A stretch of DNA of 64,000 nucleotides from Oscillospiraceae bacterium (GCA_024404915.1 JAKSPJ010000004.1:124001-188000), one strand, 5' to 3'. Positions 46,707 to 57,518 are shown, counted from the stretch's first letter. The notes: generated by a model not told the origin, from the sequence alone. Program-made: numbers and translations.

Positions 46707-47411
46707 ATGAGAATGAATGATCTCAAGCAGATTGTTGCAGCAAATCTTTCACAACTACGAAAAAAGCAGCAATTGACGCAGCAGCAGCTTGCAGAAGTGC
46801 TTCACTACTCAGACAAGGCCGTTTCCAAATGGGAACGCGGGGAATCCCTGCCGGACCTGGCTGTATTAAAAAAACTTGCAGATTTATATGAAATAAAAAT
46901 CGATGACCTGCTTCAGGAGAATATCAGCTTTGAGGAACAGCCCACCGAAGAAATCCTCACTGAAGAACCCCATGAAGTTATCGCAGAGACAGAATCTCCC
47001 CAGGAACCGGAATCAGAATCCCATGCAAAAACGAACACAGAATCCCCGGATGCCAAACCCTTTTCCAGAAATCATTTTATCATTGCAGGCATGGCCGTGG
47101 GGCTTGTCTGGCTGATTATCTCGCTTATGTTCGTTCTCATTGATTTATTTGTCCCGGATGCAACTCATTCGCCGATATTGTTTCTGTATGCGGCACCTAT
47201 TTCTGCCATAGTAAGCCTGATTTTCAATTCCATCTGGTTCAATCCCCGCTGGAATTTCGGCATTATCTCTTTCCTGGTATGGACAACACTCCTGTCGATA
47301 TATCTGACATTCTATGAATACCGGATTGGAAAGATTTTTCTCATTGGCATTCCTGCCCAGATTATCATCCTGCTTTGGTCAAGACTCAAAAAAACAAATG
47401 CCGCTCAATAA
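46707..47411 (+). CDS. Membrane-bound XRE-family regulator
   Basis: A 234-residue protein. Residues 5-65 form a Cro/C1 HTH (LTQQQLAEVLHYSDKAVSKWERGESLPDL). An acidic Glu/Pro-rich linker (about 72-110) leads to four hydrophobic helices (about 125-150, 158-172, 186-202 and 210-227). This HTH-plus-membrane layout suggests a regulator tethered to the membrane that may sense an envelope signal. Targets are unknown; it is divergent from degV. AAGGAAGGG supports the start at 46707, and a terminator follows at 47497-47536. Confidence 0.85.
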   Translation: MRMNDLKQIVAANLSQLRKKQQLTQQQLAEVLHYSDKAVSKWERGESLPDLAVLKKLADLYEIKIDDLLQENISFEEQPTEEILTEEPHEVIAETESPQEPESESHAKTNTESPDAKPFSRNHFIIAGMAVGLVWLIISLMFVLIDLFVPDATHSPILFLYAAPISAIVSLIFNSIWFNPRWNFGIISFLVWTTLLSIYLTFYEYRIGKIFLIGIPAQIIILLWSRLKKTNAAQ

Positions 47412-47496
47412 AAAAATACCTTCTGCAAACCGATACCCATACAGCAATTCCCAATCAATTTCAATCCATGACCGATTGAAGAACCATAAAACCAGG

Positions 47497-47536
47497 AACA
47501 GGCAATCACTTCATTATACGAGGTGATTGCCTGTTT
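47497..47536 (+). terminator. Terminator after XRE-membrane gene
   Basis: AACAGGCAATCAC pairs with GTGATTGCCTGTT around a 13-base loop and ends in TTTACTT. Confidence 0.8.
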
Positions 47537-47834
47537 ACTTCCATAAGTATCAGAATGTATTTCTGGAAAGCATTCTGTTCACTGCATGAGCTACAGTCAT
47601 GGGCTCCGTCCTTGGCGTGACTGCATATTTCTATGCAATGAAAAGATTATCATTCATGCAGCTGAAATGTCCGGCGGACACTGCACCCGTGAGATTAAGA
47701 TTCGCCATAGTCTCATGGTTGCTGACAATATGAAGAATGCTGCAATACTTTCGGTTAAACAATATTTTCTTCAGAGAATTAACACAACCATTTTAATATC
47801 CGGTTCAAAGAATGGGCTGTTCTTACGCAGAAAA
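47537..47834. other. Intergenic region without a supported gene
   Basis: About 300 bases between two convergent terminators. It contains only short frames with no ribosome-binding site, the longest hydrophobic one being about 44 codons from 47598 (MGSVLGVTAYFYAMKR...). No promoter, repeat or RNA structure stands out. It may hold a decayed gene fragment, but I see no firm evidence. Confidence 0.4.
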
Positions 47835-47862
47835 AAAGCACTCTGTTTTCACAGAGTGCTTT
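47835..47862 (-). terminator. Terminator of the ribosomal protein cluster
   Basis: AAAGCACTCTGT and ACAGAGTGCTTT form a perfect 12-bp stem with a four-base loop. A T-run follows on the minus strand, just after rplQ. Confidence 0.88.
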
Positions 47863-47875
47863 CTTCTATTTGCAA

Positions 47876-48238
47876 TCAGACCAGAGAAATGATAGCCATC
47901 TCAGCTGCATCGCCGCGACGCGGACCAATCTTAATGATCTTTGTGTAACCGCCGTTACGCTCTGCGTACTTCGGTGCAATATCATTGAACAGCTTGTTAG
48001 CAACATCCTCTTTGGTAACATAGGCAAACACCTGACGCTTCAGATGCAAATCTGCAGCAGCATCGTTACCGGAAATACCCTTCGCAATTGTGATCATCTT
48101 CTCTGCCATGGAACGAACTTCCTTCGCTCTGGTAACGGTCGTTTCGATCTGACCATTCTCCAGCAGATAGGTAACCATTCCGCGAAGCATTGCCTTTCTA
48201 TGGTCGGTGGTTCTGCCGAGCTTTCTGGAACCTGCCAT
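47876..48238 (-). CDS. rplQ: 50S ribosomal protein L17
   Basis: A large-subunit protein at the exit-tunnel side of the 50S. The 120-residue protein begins [34 protein letters not shown], the standard L17 start, and keeps the [15 protein letters not shown] end. It is the last gene of the cluster, 55 bases after rpoA, and is followed by a strong terminator. Confidence 0.96.
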   Translation of the reverse strand: MAGSRKLGRTTDHRKAMLRGMVTYLLENGQIETTVTRAKEVRSMAEKMITIAKGISGNDAAADLHLKRQVFAYVTKEDVANKLFNDIAPKYAERNGGYTKIIKIGPRRGDAAEMAIISLV

Positions 48239-48293
48239 TGTGTTTCACTCCTTTGTATATCCATCCGGGTGAGTTTCACCCTTGAAACGGGAA

Positions 48294-49250
48294 TTAATCA
48301 TTGTCATCCGAGCTGAGATCAAAGCCCAAAGACTGCAGCTTCTCCTTCACCTCATCAAACGATTTTCTGCCGAGGTTTCTGACCTTCATCATTTCGTCCT
48401 CAGAACGACTGATCAAATCAGCAACGGTATTAATACCGGCTCTCTTCAAACAGTTGAAAGAACGTACAGACAAATCAAGTTCCTCGATGGTTGTTTCAAG
48501 CTTTTTCTCCTTGCCGTCCACCTGTGCGGGCTGCAGAACCGGCTCTGTGATTTTCTCATCAGAGAGGTTAATGAACAGCTGCAGGTATTCGGTCAGAAGA
48601 CTTGCTGCCTGAGAAAGTGCATCATTTGCACGAACAGTACCATCTGTCCAGATTTCCATGGTCAGCTTATCATAGTCTGTAACCTGGCCAAGTCTGGTAT
48701 CCTCGACTTTAAAATTCACCTTCAAAACCGGGGTAAAGATACTATCCACAGCAATCACATCCACAGGCAGATTCTGTCTGCTCTGCTTATTGCGGTCTGC
48801 GGAAACATATCCTCTGCCTTTGTCTACCATGATTTCCATTCTCAGCTTGCCATTTTTGCCAATGGTAGCGATATGCGGGAATGGCGGAAGAATCTCAACT
48901 TCAGCGTTAAGCTGAATATCCTGAGCAGTGACCTCACATTCACCCTGGGCGTCAATATAAAGTGTTTTCGGACCTTCGCCGTGAAGCTTAACGGTCAGAC
49001 TTTTAATTGCAAGGATAATCTCTGTGACATCCTCCTTAACACCGGGGATGGTTGTAAGCTCATGATGTACACCATCGATTTTGACGGCATAGACTGCCAC
49101 ACCGGGCAGTGAGGAGAGCAGAATTCTTCTAAGACTGTTACCGATTGTAATGCCGTAGCCACGCAGGAGCGGACGAATTTCGAACTTGCCGTACTTGCCG
49201 TCCGAGTGGATTTCTATGGTTTCAATTTCCGGCTTTTCCATTTTCAGCAT
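48294..49250 (-). CDS. rpoA: RNA polymerase subunit alpha
   Basis: The alpha subunit nucleates RNA polymerase assembly and contacts UP elements and activators. The 318-residue protein has the N-terminal dimerisation domain ([36 protein letters not shown]) and a C-terminal domain ([23 protein letters not shown], with the DNA-contacting helices), joined by a charged linker at about 230-245. ATG 49250 is preferred because AGGAGGG precedes it, while a slightly longer frame lacks a site. It lies in the normal rpsD-rpoA-rplQ order. Confidence 0.97.
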   Translation of the reverse strand: MLKMEKPEIETIEIHSDGKYGKFEIRPLLRGYGITIGNSLRRILLSSLPGVAVYAVKIDGVHHELTTIPGVKEDVTEIILAIKSLTVKLHGEGPKTLYIDAQGECEVTAQDIQLNAEVEILPPFPHIATIGKNGKLRMEIMVDKGRGYVSADRNKQSRQNLPVDVIAVDSIFTPVLKVNFKVEDTRLGQVTDYDKLTMEIWTDGTVRANDALSQAASLLTEYLQLFINLSDEKITEPVLQPAQVDGKEKKLETTIEELDLSVRSFNCLKRAGINTVADLISRSEDEMMKVRNLGRKSFDEVKEKLQSLGFDLSSDDND

Positions 49251-49328
49251 AAATACCCTCCTGTTGAACATTCAGTTGTGGAATGACTGCGAAATAGACA
49301 ACGCAGCCACTCGAAAGTCGATCTGAGA

Positions 49329-49928
49329 TTACTTGGAGTACAACTCAACGATGAGGTGCGTTTGTGCTTCGTACTCAATATCGTCTGCGGAAGGCATACG
49401 AACAACAGTTGCAGAGAAGTCATCCTTCTTAGCTTCGAGCCAAAGCGGAACAACTCTGTCAGCTGTAGCTTCAACAGTAGCCTTAAACTTATCAGAAGTT
49501 CTGTCCTTTTCACGCAAAGCGATGACATCGCCAACCTTTACACGGTAGGAAGGAATATTAACCTTCTGACCGTTTACGGTATAGTGAGCATGTGCGACAA
49601 GCTGTCTTGCTTCACGTCTTGTCAGTGCAAGGCCCATACGGAAAACTACGTTATCCAGTCTGGACTCCAGGCAGGTAATGAGGTTATCACCGGTCTTACC
49701 TTCCATCTTGTTTGCAATGTCAAAATAGTGACGGAACTGCTTTTCAAGCATACCGTAGATAAACTTCAGCTTCTGCTTTTCCTTCAGCTGAAGACCGTAT
49801 TCGGAAACCTTCTTACGATTGTTTGCGTTCTTGAAACGGTTAGATTCCTTTTTGGAAACGCCCATAACGCCAGGGCTGATTCCAAGTGCTCTGCACTTCT
49901 TCAGAATCGGTTCTTTCTGTACTGCCAT
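49329..49928 (-). CDS. rpsD: 30S ribosomal protein S4
   Basis: A primary 16S-binding protein that helps start 30S assembly. The 199 residues carry the S4 RNA-binding domain around LTRREARQLVAHAHYTVNGQKVNIPSY. Its N-terminus (MAVQKEPILKKCRALGISP) lacks the zinc-binding Cys cluster of some S4 proteins. In B. subtilis rpsD stands alone, but here it stays between rpsK and rpoA. Confidence 0.96.
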   Translation of the reverse strand: MAVQKEPILKKCRALGISPGVMGVSKKESNRFKNANNRKKVSEYGLQLKEKQKLKFIYGMLEKQFRHYFDIANKMEGKTGDNLITCLESRLDNVVFRMGLALTRREARQLVAHAHYTVNGQKVNIPSYRVKVGDVIALREKDRTSDKFKATVEATADRVVPLWLEAKKDDFSATVVRMPSADDIEYEAQTHLIVELYSK

Positions 49929-49947
49929 CTTCGTTCACCTCCACTTA

Positions 49948-50349
49948 TTATACACGTCTTCTCTTCGGAGGACGACAGCCATTGTGCGGAATCGGAGTAA
50001 CATCCTTGATCATGCGAACTTCCAGACCAACAGTCTGAAGTGCACGGATTGCAGCTTCTCTTCCGGAACCAGGACCATTGACATAAACCTCAACAGTCTT
50101 CAGGCCGTGTTCCATAGCAGCACGTGCAGCTGTCTCAGCAGCACTCTGTGCAGCAAACGGAGTAGACTTCTTAGAGCCACGGAAACCAAGTTCACCAGCG
50201 GATGCCCAAGAAATAGCATTACCCTGTGTATCGGTGATAGTTACAATGGTATTGTTGAACGTGGACTGAATGTGCACTGCACCGTTCTCAATGTTCTTAC
50301 GCTCTCTGCGGCGTCGGATTGTATTTACCTTTTTCTTCTGCTGTGCCAA
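49948..50349 (-). CDS. rpsK: 30S ribosomal protein S11
   Basis: A platform protein of the 30S near the mRNA exit. The 133 residues include the standard [15 protein letters not shown] and [14 protein letters not shown] segments and end [10 protein letters not shown], the usual S11 tail. It lies 14 bases after rpsM and 19 before rpsD, consistent with one alpha-operon message. Confidence 0.97.
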   Translation of the reverse strand: MAQQKKKVNTIRRRRERKNIENGAVHIQSTFNNTIVTITDTQGNAISWASAGELGFRGSKKSTPFAAQSAAETAARAAMEHGLKTVEVYVNGPGSGREAAIRALQTVGLEVRMIKDVTPIPHNGCRPPKRRRV

Positions 50350-50363
50350 GATACAGTCCCTCC

Positions 50364-50732
50364 TTACTTCTTCTTGTTCGCAATGGTCTTTACCGGACCC
50401 TTACGTGTTCTTGCGTTTGTCTTGGTGCGCTGTCCTCTGACAGGCAGGCCCTTACGGTGACGAACACCACGATAACAGCCAATATCAACAAGACGCTTGA
50501 TGTTCATCGCAACTTGACGACGCTTGTCGCCCTCTACGATGCAGTTGGCATCAATGTACGCACGAAGCGATGCGACATCATTCTCGGTCAGATCCTTGAC
50601 TCTGGTATCCGGATTAATACCGGTTTCCTTCAGAATCTTGGTAGCCGTCGTACGACCGATACCGAAAATATATGTGAGACCAATCTCAACACGCTTGTTT
50701 TTCGGAAGGTCAACACCAGCGATTCTAGCCAT
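50364..50732 (-). CDS. rpsM: 30S ribosomal protein S13
   Basis: A head protein contacting the P-site tRNA and the 50S bridge B1. The 122-residue protein starts [24 protein letters not shown] and ends in the basic tail [20 protein letters not shown], both diagnostic. It lies between rpmJ and rpsK. Confidence 0.97.
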   Translation of the reverse strand: MARIAGVDLPKNKRVEIGLTYIFGIGRTTATKILKETGINPDTRVKDLTENDVASLRAYIDANCIVEGDKRRQVAMNIKRLVDIGCYRGVRHRKGLPVRGQRTKTNARTRKGPVKTIANKKK

Positions 50733-50764
50733 ATTCCTTATTACACCTCCAAATGATCAGGGTA

Positions 50765-51106
<342 letters not shown>

Positions 51107-51129
<23 letters not shown>

Positions 51130-51427
51130 CGTCGATGACCTCCTTGCGGATTTGATTTTGTTTTGAATACGTACCGCTGACCTTTTCATTCAAGGGCTGA
51201 AGTATTCTTCTTAGGGAAGCATCCGTCAATCCCTCAAGTTCAACAGTACCTGCGGTTTTCTGAACGTGTACCGGATTTTTCCGCTTCGGGTTTTCAAGCT
51301 TTCGTGTTTTACCGTCTGCAATCAATAAATCCATACCGTCCATTGCGGTGACTACAAAGAATCTTCCGGCGTCTCGTCCTGCTTTTGCCAGAACAATGGT
51401 TCCCGCCTGACATATCAATCTCTGCAT
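51107..51427 (-). CDS. KOW-domain RNA-binding protein
   Basis: A basic protein of about 106 residues with an N-terminal KOW-like strand ([24 protein letters not shown]), recalling the L14e/L24-type RNA-binding fold. Similar proteins sit between map and infA in many Clostridia and are annotated only as ribosomal L14E-like or KOW proteins; a role in ribosome assembly or autoregulation is guessed. ATG 51427 is used, but GTG 51436, which overlaps the map stop (GTGA), is also possible. The C-terminus overlaps infA. Confidence 0.8.
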
Positions 51428-51432
51428 ATCTA

Positions 51433-52179
51433 TCACCGTTTTGTCATAATCACCGGACCATTTGCGGTAATGAGAATCATGTGCTCAAAATGTGCAGACC
51501 ATGTTCCATTATTTGTTACAACAGTCCATTTGTTCGGCAGCACATGCACTTCATCTCCACGCATATTGATCATTGGCTCAATGCAGAATGTCATTCCTTC
51601 GATAAGACGCGTGCCGTGTCCGGCACGGCCATGATTTGGAACTTCAGGTTCTTCGTGAACTTCTTTGCCGATTCCGTGACCACAGTAATCTTGTACGATA
51701 CCGTAGCCTCTTTCACGGCAGTACTCCTCAATGGTATGAGAAATATCGCCCAGCCGCGCGCCAACCTGTGCTTTCTCGATTCCTGCATAAAGACTTGCGT
51801 TTGTATCCTCCAGCAGTTTTTTTACATCGGGAGCAACCTGCCCAACCGGAAATGTGTAACAAGTATCACTATTCCAGCCCTTATAGCGGGCACCCAGGTC
51901 AACACTAACAATATCGCCCTCATTAATGACACGATTTCCTGGAATTCCATGAATGACTTCTTCATTCACCGACACACAGGCGGAGCCGGGAAACCCGTAC
52001 AGTCCGAGAAAGTTCGGAATTCCGCCGTGTGAAGTGATTTCATGGAAAACAATTTTGTCAATATCCTTTGTTGTCATGCCCGGACGAAGTTTCTGCTCAA
52101 CAACATTCAATGCATGTCCAGCAATCTTGCCCGCCTCGAGCATCTTCTCGATATCCGATTTACTTTTGATTGAAATCAT
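51433..52179 (-). CDS. map: Type I methionine aminopeptidase
   Basis: It removes N-terminal Met from nascent proteins using a dinuclear metal site. The 248-residue protein shows the ligands in VDLGARYKGWNSDTCYTF (Asp pair), GHGIGKEVHEEP (His) and the Glu residues in IEPM and HFEH. There is no N-terminal zinc extension, so it is the short Ia-type form. ATG 52179 is supported by GAGAGG and family length; a longer frame start is less likely. It lies between adk and the KOW gene. Confidence 0.96.
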   Translation of the reverse strand: MISIKSKSDIEKMLEAGKIAGHALNVVEQKLRPGMTTKDIDKIVFHEITSHGGIPNFLGLYGFPGSACVSVNEEVIHGIPGNRVINEGDIVSVDLGARYKGWNSDTCYTFPVGQVAPDVKKLLEDTNASLYAGIEKAQVGARLGDISHTIEEYCRERGYGIVQDYCGHGIGKEVHEEPEVPNHGRAGHGTRLIEGMTFCIEPMINMRGDEVHVLPNKWTVVTNNGTWSAHFEHMILITANGPVIMTKR

Positions 52180-52195
52180 CCTATGCCTCTCAGCC

Positions 52196-52828
52196 TTAGA
52201 TACCAAGTGTTTCGAATACGAGTTTTGTTGTATCAGCAACCTCTTCCTGTCCTTCAACAGTAAGAAGCTTACCTGTTTTTTCGTAGTATGCCTTCAACGG
52301 TGCTGTTTTCTCCTGATATACCTGGAGTCTGGAAAGAACTGTTTCCGGTGCATCATCTGCACGCTGTGCTGCCTCTCCGCCGCAAGCATCGCAAACGCCT
52401 TCTACCTTAGTTGGCTTATACTGAACATGGTAGGATGCACCGCATGCAACGCAAACACGTCTGCCGGACATTCTGTCGATGATACGCTGATCTTCAACGT
52501 GAATTTCCAGAACATGATCAATGGTAACACCCATGCTGTCCAAAGCCTCTGCCTGAGTTACCGTACGGGGGAAGCCATCAAGAATATAACCGTTCTTTGC
52601 ATCCGGCTCAGCGATACGATCTTTCAGAATTCCGATGACGATATCATCAGAAACCAATGCACCGCTATCCATTGCAGCCTTTGCTTTCATGCCAAGTTCG
52701 GTACCATTTTTAACAGCCTCACGAAGCATATTACCAGTAGAAATCTGCGGAATGCCGAGTTTTGCGGAAATTGCCTCAGCCTGTGTGCCTTTTCCAGCAC
52801 CAGGAGCACCCAAAAGAATGAGATTCAT
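52196..52828 (-). CDS. adk: Adenylate kinase
   Basis: It interconverts AMP, ADP and ATP. The 210-residue protein has the P-loop [12 protein letters not shown], the AMP region [13 protein letters not shown], and a zinc-type lid with four Cys (CVACG and CDACG near residues 128-150), as in many Gram-positives. It follows secY by about 37 bases, in the conserved secY-adk-map order. Confidence 0.97.
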   Translation of the reverse strand: MNLILLGAPGAGKGTQAEAISAKLGIPQISTGNMLREAVKNGTELGMKAKAAMDSGALVSDDIVIGILKDRIAEPDAKNGYILDGFPRTVTQAEALDSMGVTIDHVLEIHVEDQRIIDRMSGRRVCVACGASYHVQYKPTKVEGVCDACGGEAAQRADDAPETVLSRLQVYQEKTAPLKAYYEKTGKLLTVEGQEEVADTTKLVFETLGI

Positions 52829-52865
52829 AAATAGCCGCCTCCTTAGATGTAATGTTAAGACTCAA

Positions 52866-54206
52866 TTAACCCAGGAAGCCCTTGTGATGACGCATCATCA
52901 GCTGAGATTCCAGAGTTCTTACGGTTTCAATTGCAACACTGACCACAATCAGGATAGAAGTACCACCCATAGAAGAAACGTCCAGCTGAGTGATATTCAG
53001 GAAGATGATCGGGAATACTGCAACGACACCAAGGAAAATTGCACCAACAAGAGAAATCTTGGAAAGAACTTTCTGAATATAATCAGAAGTGGGCTTACCA
53101 GGACGCTTGCCGGGGATTGCGCCATTGGACTGACGAAGGTTATTCGCCATCTCAATCGGATTATACTGAATAGAAACATAGAAGTAGTTGAACAGGATAA
53201 TCAGAATGAAGTAAATGACTGCGTAGGAGTAGCTTCTTGTAGAGAAGAAGTTAACAAAACCGGCATAGAACTTTTCGCCTGCGGATGCATCTGTCAGATC
53301 CTTCAACGGTTCTTTAAAAATTGTGAACATTGTAGGAAGGGACATAAAGCTCATTGCAAAGATAATCGGCATAACGCCAGACATGCAGACCTTAATCGGA
53401 ATGTGTGTATTCTGACCGCCATACTGCTTTCTTCCAACAACACGCTTTGCGTACTGAATCGGAATTCTGCGCTCGGACTCGTTCATGAAAACGATGCCAA
53501 CTACCATTGCAACAAAGATAACGAGATAAATAAATACTGTAATAAAGTACTTATTCGGATCATTCAGGACATAGCCGCCAAGAGTACCGATATCAACCGG
53601 AATTCTTGCAACGATACCAGCAAAAAGAATCATAGAAACGCCATTGCCGATACCTTTTTCATTAATGCGGTTGCCCATCCAAATCACAAGTGATGAACCT
53701 GCCATAAAGCAAAGGATAATCACGAACATGGCAAACACACCCTGTCCGCCGCTAGTATACTTGACTGCAGAAGCTCCGCTGTCATTTCTCATGCTCTTCA
53801 AAGTCAGGTAATAAGCCACCGCCATAAAGACGGAAAGTCCAAGTGCTACAAATGAAGTGATGATATTCAGTTTCTTTCTGCCATCTTCGCCCTCCTGCTG
53901 GAGACGTTCCAGCGGAGGAAGGGCATAAGTCAGCAGTTGAATAATAATACTAGCGTTGATAAACGGGGTGACGCCCAGTGAAAACATGGTTGCTTTTGCC
54001 AGTGCGCCGCCGGAGAGAATATTAAGATATTCGAGGAAGTTGCCATTGCTGGCTTTCTCCTCCATCCAGCTGGAAACGATGCTTGTGTCCAGGAATGGTA
54101 CCGTGATAACGGAACCCAAACGGAAAATCAAGATGATGAACAATGTGAACAAAATCTTCTTGCGAATCTCGGGGATCCCCCAAGCAGTCTTCAGCGTTTT
54201 GAACAC
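52866..54206 (-). CDS. secY: Protein translocase subunit SecY
   Basis: The channel subunit of the Sec translocon in the cytoplasmic membrane. The 446-residue protein has ten predicted TM helices, the plug region after TM1 (VPFLDTSIV) and the signature segment GVTPFINASIIIQLL. The C-terminal RTLESQLMMRHHKGFLG is typical. It exports the signal-peptide proteins in this window such as the GH16 lipoprotein and subtilase. It starts one base past the rplO stop. Confidence 0.97.
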   Translation of the reverse strand: MFKTLKTAWGIPEIRKKILFTLFIILIFRLGSVITVPFLDTSIVSSWMEEKASNGNFLEYLNILSGGALAKATMFSLGVTPFINASIIIQLLTYALPPLERLQQEGEDGRKKLNIITSFVALGLSVFMAVAYYLTLKSMRNDSGASAVKYTSGGQGVFAMFVIILCFMAGSSLVIWMGNRINEKGIGNGVSMILFAGIVARIPVDIGTLGGYVLNDPNKYFITVFIYLVIFVAMVVGIVFMNESERRIPIQYAKRVVGRKQYGGQNTHIPIKVCMSGVMPIIFAMSFMSLPTMFTIFKEPLKDLTDASAGEKFYAGFVNFFSTRSYSYAVIYFILIILFNYFYVSIQYNPIEMANNLRQSNGAIPGKRPGKPTSDYIQKVLSKISLVGAIFLGVVAVFPIIFLNITQLDVSSMGGTSILIVVSVAIETVRTLESQLMMRHHKGFLG

Positions 54207-54207
54207 C

Positions 54208-54651
54208 TTAAATCACCTCTGCCTTCCCGCCTGCCTTTTCAATTTTTTCTGCTGCAGAAGCAGAGAACTTTGCTGCCTGAACAGTCAGCTTAACGTTCAG
54301 GTCGCCATTGCCGAGAATCTTCACGCCGCCGTTTTCCATCTTTGTTACAAGACCGGAAGCAATCAGCAACTCGTCGTTTACAACAGTACCCTCAACAAAG
54401 CGATTCAGATCGCTGACGTTGACTGTTGCGTAGCGTGTAGCAAAATTGTTGTGGAAGCCGCGCTTCGGAATACGTCTTGCAAGGGGCATCTGTCCGCCTT
54501 CAAAACCGATTCGCACGCCGCCGCCGGAACGCGCATTCTGACCCTTGTGGCCCTTACCTGCAGTCTTACCATTGCCAGAACCGTGGCCTCTGCCAATGCG
54601 CTTAACCGGGCGGTTAGAGTCCGCAGCCGGTGTTAATTCATGAAGCTTCAA
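54208..54651 (-). CDS. rplO: 50S ribosomal protein L15
   Basis: A late-assembling 50S protein reaching the core near the peptidyl-transferase region. The 147 residues have the glycine- and basic-rich N-terminus ([26 protein letters not shown]) and the LxxxGxxVTK-like C-terminal part. The stop lies one base before the secY start. Confidence 0.97.
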   Translation of the reverse strand: MKLHELTPAADSNRPVKRIGRGHGSGNGKTAGKGHKGQNARSGGGVRIGFEGGQMPLARRIPKRGFHNNFATRYATVNVSDLNRFVEGTVVNDELLIASGLVTKMENGGVKILGNGDLNVKLTVQAAKFSASAAEKIEKAGGKAEVI

Positions 54652-54672
54652 TGGTTCGCACCTCCCTGCTTT

Positions 54673-54849
54673 TTAAGCTTCCGTCACCTTTACGAGGTGG
54701 ATAATCTTATTGATCTTACCCTGAGTCGCCGCATTATCAGGCTGTGTTGTCACATCGCCGATCTTGCGGAGACCAAGAGAATGAGCGGTTGCAATCTGAT
54801 CTTCTTTGCGACCGATCAGAGATTTTACGAGCTCTACTTTCTTAGCCAT
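54673..54849 (-). CDS. rpmD: 50S ribosomal protein L30
   Basis: A 58-residue protein between rpsE and rplO. Translation reads [20 protein letters not shown] and ends [12 protein letters not shown], matching L30 (ferredoxin-like fold with [16 protein letters not shown]). A GGAGAG ribosome-binding site lies upstream. Confidence 0.94.
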   Translation of the reverse strand: MAKKVELVKSLIGRKEDQIATAHSLGLRKIGDVTTQPDNAATQGKINKIIHLVKVTEA

Positions 54850-54870
54850 TTGTGCTCTCTCCTCATTCGA

Positions 54871-55374
54871 TTATTTGCCGAAGATCTCAGCAGTTGTCTT
54901 ACCGCGCTTCGCAGCAACGCTCTTTGCATCGGTCAGTTCACACAGACCAGCAATTGTTGCACGAACGACATTACACGGGTTGTTAGAACGCTGGCTCTTG
55001 GTACGGATGTCCTGAATACCAGCCATTTCGATGACCGCACGAACCGGGCCGCCGGCGATAACACCGGTACCGGGAGCTGCAGGCATCATGAGCACGCGGC
55101 CTGCACCGAACTTACCGATAACCTCGTGAGGAATTGTGGTACCACGAAGGTTAATGCGGAACAAATTCTTCTTTGCATCCTCAATGCCCTTACGGATTGC
55201 ATCCGGAACTTCGCCGGACTTACCAAGACCGAAGCCGATAACGCCATTACCGTTTCCGACAACTACAAGTGCCGAGAACTTCATGATACGGCCACCCTTA
55301 ACAGTCTTGCTTACACGGTTAATGGAAACGACACGCTCCATCAGCTCCATGTTCTTTGCATCAATCAGTGCCAA
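54871..55374 (-). CDS. rpsE: 30S ribosomal protein S5
   Basis: S5 lies at the mRNA entry side and affects decoding fidelity. The 167 residues include the conserved [14 protein letters not shown] loop, where changes give spectinomycin resistance in other species, and [19 protein letters not shown]. The spc loop here looks wild-type. It follows rplR by 16 bases. Confidence 0.97.
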   Translation of the reverse strand: MALIDAKNMELMERVVSINRVSKTVKGGRIMKFSALVVVGNGNGVIGFGLGKSGEVPDAIRKGIEDAKKNLFRINLRGTTIPHEVIGKFGAGRVLMMPAAPGTGVIAGGPVRAVIEMAGIQDIRTKSQRSNNPCNVVRATIAGLCELTDAKSVAAKRGKTTAEIFGK

Positions 55375-55390
55375 TCAAAGTCCCTCCTTA

Positions 55391-55750
55391 TCAGAACTGC
55401 AGCCCATTTTCACGGGCACCATCTGCAAGTTCCTGAATTCTTCCGTGATAGAGATAACCGCCGCGGTCGAATACAACCTCGGTAATGCCCTTGTCAGCAG
55501 CCTTCTTTGCGATAGCTGCACCAACAAGACGAGCACCTTCCTTATTACCGCCGTTAGCAGTAAAATCCTTATCCTGGCTGGAAGCTGCTGCAAGTGTTAC
55601 ACCTGCGACATCATCAATAAGCTGTGCATAGATGTGCTTTGTTGAACGATATACGCTCAATCTCGGACGCTGAGCAGTGCCAGAGATCTTTGCACGAACT
55701 CTACGGTGTCTCTTGAGACGGGCTTTGTTGCTGTCAATTTTCTTTACCAT
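55391..55750 (-). CDS. rplR: 50S ribosomal protein L18
   Basis: A 5S rRNA-binding protein of the central protuberance. The 119 residues begin with a basic arm ([16 protein letters not shown]) followed by [18 protein letters not shown] and end in [28 protein letters not shown], all diagnostic. It lies 18 bases after rplF. Confidence 0.97.
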   Translation of the reverse strand: MVKKIDSNKARLKRHRRVRAKISGTAQRPRLSVYRSTKHIYAQLIDDVAGVTLAAASSQDKDFTANGGNKEGARLVGAAIAKKAADKGITEVVFDRGGYLYHGRIQELADGARENGLQF

Positions 55751-55768
55751 AGCAATGCACCTTTCTCC

Positions 55769-56317
55769 TTACTTCTTACCCTTACCGGCCTTACCTTCCT
55801 TACGGATGATGTGCTCGCCTTCGTAGCGAATACCCTTGCCCTTATAAGGCTCAGGCGGACGCTTTTCACGAACTTCAGCTGCAAACTGACCAACGGCCTG
55901 CTTGTCATAACCGTTGATTACGATTGTGTTTGCATTCGGCACATCAATGGTAATGCCATCGATCTCAGGCATAACAACATCGTGAGAATAACCCAGGTTC
56001 AGCACCAGCTTCTTGCCGTCTTTCTTTGCACGGTAACCAACACCCTCGATAACGAGAGTCTTGCTGAAGCCAGCGTTAACACCGGTAATCATGTTAGCGA
56101 TCAGTGTTCTAGTGAGACCGTGCAGTGCACGATTCTCTTTGTTGTCGTTGGGACGTGCAACAGTAACATTGCCATCCTCAACCTTTACCTGCATAGCAGC
56201 ATTTGCGCGATACGAATTCTCGCCCTTAGGTCCCTTAACAGTAACCAGATTGGTATCGTCAACTGTAACAGTGACACCGGCAGGAATCGCAATCGGCAAT
56301 CTTCCGATTCTAGACAT
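55769..56317 (-). CDS. rplF: 50S ribosomal protein L6
   Basis: L6 sits near the factor-binding region of the 50S. The 182-residue protein starts MSRIGRLPIAIPAGV and ends RPPEPYKGKGIRYEGEHIIRKEGKAGKGKK, with the two L6 repeats between. It is in the conserved rpsH-rplF-rplR order. Confidence 0.97.
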   Translation of the reverse strand: MSRIGRLPIAIPAGVTVTVDDTNLVTVKGPKGENSYRANAAMQVKVEDGNVTVARPNDNKENRALHGLTRTLIANMITGVNAGFSKTLVIEGVGYRAKKDGKKLVLNLGYSHDVVMPEIDGITIDVPNANTIVINGYDKQAVGQFAAEVREKRPPEPYKGKGIRYEGEHIIRKEGKAGKGKK

Positions 56318-56337
56318 TGTGCGTTCCTCCTTTTAAA

Positions 56338-56736
56338 TTACCAAACATATGCGAGAACTTCGCCGCCGACATTCAGCTCTCTTGCCTTCTTGTCGGTCAT
56401 AATTCCCTTAGAAGTGGAAACAATAACGATACCCAGGCCCTTACGAACCTTAGGCATATCAGCACAGGAACTGTAAATTCTCAGACCCGGCTTGGAAATA
56501 CGGCGCAAACCGCTGATAACAGAAGTTCTGTTATCATCATACTTCAATGTAATACGAATGATGCCCTGCTTGCCATCATCGATGACCTGAAAACTCTTTA
56601 CATAGCCTTCATCGGTCAGAATCTGTGTGATGGCTTTCTTAACGTTGGAAGCAGGAACGTCAACGGTCGCGTGCTTTGCGGTAGCAGCGTTACGGATTCT
56701 GGTGAGCAGATCCGCAATGGTATCGGAAATTTGCAT
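56338..56736 (-). CDS. rpsH: 30S ribosomal protein S8
   Basis: A 16S-binding protein needed for central domain assembly; in E. coli it also represses the spc operon. The 132-residue protein has the start [13 protein letters not shown] and the C-terminal [27 protein letters not shown]. No E. coli-like S8 site was seen by eye between rplX and rplE. Confidence 0.97.
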   Translation of the reverse strand: MQISDTIADLLTRIRNAATAKHATVDVPASNVKKAITQILTDEGYVKSFQVIDDGKQGIIRITLKYDDNRTSVISGLRRISKPGLRIYSSCADMPKVRKGLGIVIVSTSKGIMTDKKARELNVGGEVLAYVW

Positions 56737-56766
56737 ACCAAATGACCTCCTTTTCTATCGTTCGGT

Positions 56767-56952
56767 TTACCAGCTTGCCTTCTTGACACCTGGAATCTGA
56801 CCATCGTGTGCAAGTTCTCTGAAGCAAATTCGGCAGATACCGAACTTTCTGAGATAGGCATGGGGTCTGCCGCAGATCTTGCATCTGCTGTAAGCACGCG
56901 TAGAGAACTTCGGTTCTTTCTGCTGCTTCAGAATCATTGATTTCTTAGCCAT
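56767..56952 (-). CDS. rpsZ: 30S ribosomal protein S14, zinc type (S14Z)
   Basis: A 61-residue S14 of the zinc-binding short form, with Cys-x2-Cys (CKIC) and Cys-x2-Cys (CRIC) at about residues 24-43 and the ending GVKKASW. The short form is the usual one in Firmicutes. It lies between rplE and rpsH. Confidence 0.96.
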   Translation of the reverse strand: MAKKSMILKQQKEPKFSTRAYSRCKICGRPHAYLRKFGICRICFRELAHDGQIPGVKKASW

Positions 56953-56966
56953 GTTGCCCTCCTATC

Positions 56967-57506
56967 TCACTTTGCAAACGGAGCACCAAGCAGCGTCAGC
57001 AGCTCTTTGGCTTCCTCGTCGGTGTTCGCAGTAGTGATGAAATTGATATCCATGCCACGAACCTTATCAATCTTGTCATACTCGATTTCCGGGAAAATCA
57101 GCTGTTCCTTGATACCGGTAGAGTAGTTACCCTTACCATCGAAGGAGTTACCGTTAATACCACGGAAGTCACGAACACGGGGGAATGCAATGTTGAAAAG
57201 CTTATCAACAAAATCCCACATCTTCTCGCCACGGAGTGTGACCTTAACGCCGATCGGCATACCCTCACGGAGTTTGAAGTTTGCAACAGACTTCTTTGCA
57301 CGGCAAACAACCGGACGCTGACCTGTAATCAGGCCAAGGTCGCCCATGATTGCATCGATTGCCTTTGCGTTGTCTTTTGCCTCACCGGCACCAACGTTTA
57401 CGACAACCTTGTCGAGACGAGGAATCTGCATTGTGTTTTTGTAGCCAAACTTGCTCATCAGCGCCGGAGCAACGGTGCTGACATAGTAATCTTTCAGTCT
57501 TGCCAT
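56967..57506 (-). CDS. rplE: 50S ribosomal protein L5
   Basis: A 5S rRNA-binding protein that contacts P-site tRNA. The 179 residues include [19 protein letters not shown], the [23 protein letters not shown] loop and [29 protein letters not shown], all typical. It starts 12 bases before the end of the rplX neighbourhood, in tight operon spacing. Confidence 0.97.
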   Translation of the reverse strand: MARLKDYYVSTVAPALMSKFGYKNTMQIPRLDKVVVNVGAGEAKDNAKAIDAIMGDLGLITGQRPVVCRAKKSVANFKLREGMPIGVKVTLRGEKMWDFVDKLFNIAFPRVRDFRGINGNSFDGKGNYSTGIKEQLIFPEIEYDKIDKVRGMDINFITTANTDEEAKELLTLLGAPFAK

Positions 57507-57518
57507 CGTTGTTCTCCT

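Noticed and set aside
47586..47948. Plus-strand 120-codon frame between the XRE-membrane gene and rplQ
   Set aside because: It runs through the rplQ terminator and into rplQ antisense and has no ribosome-binding site.
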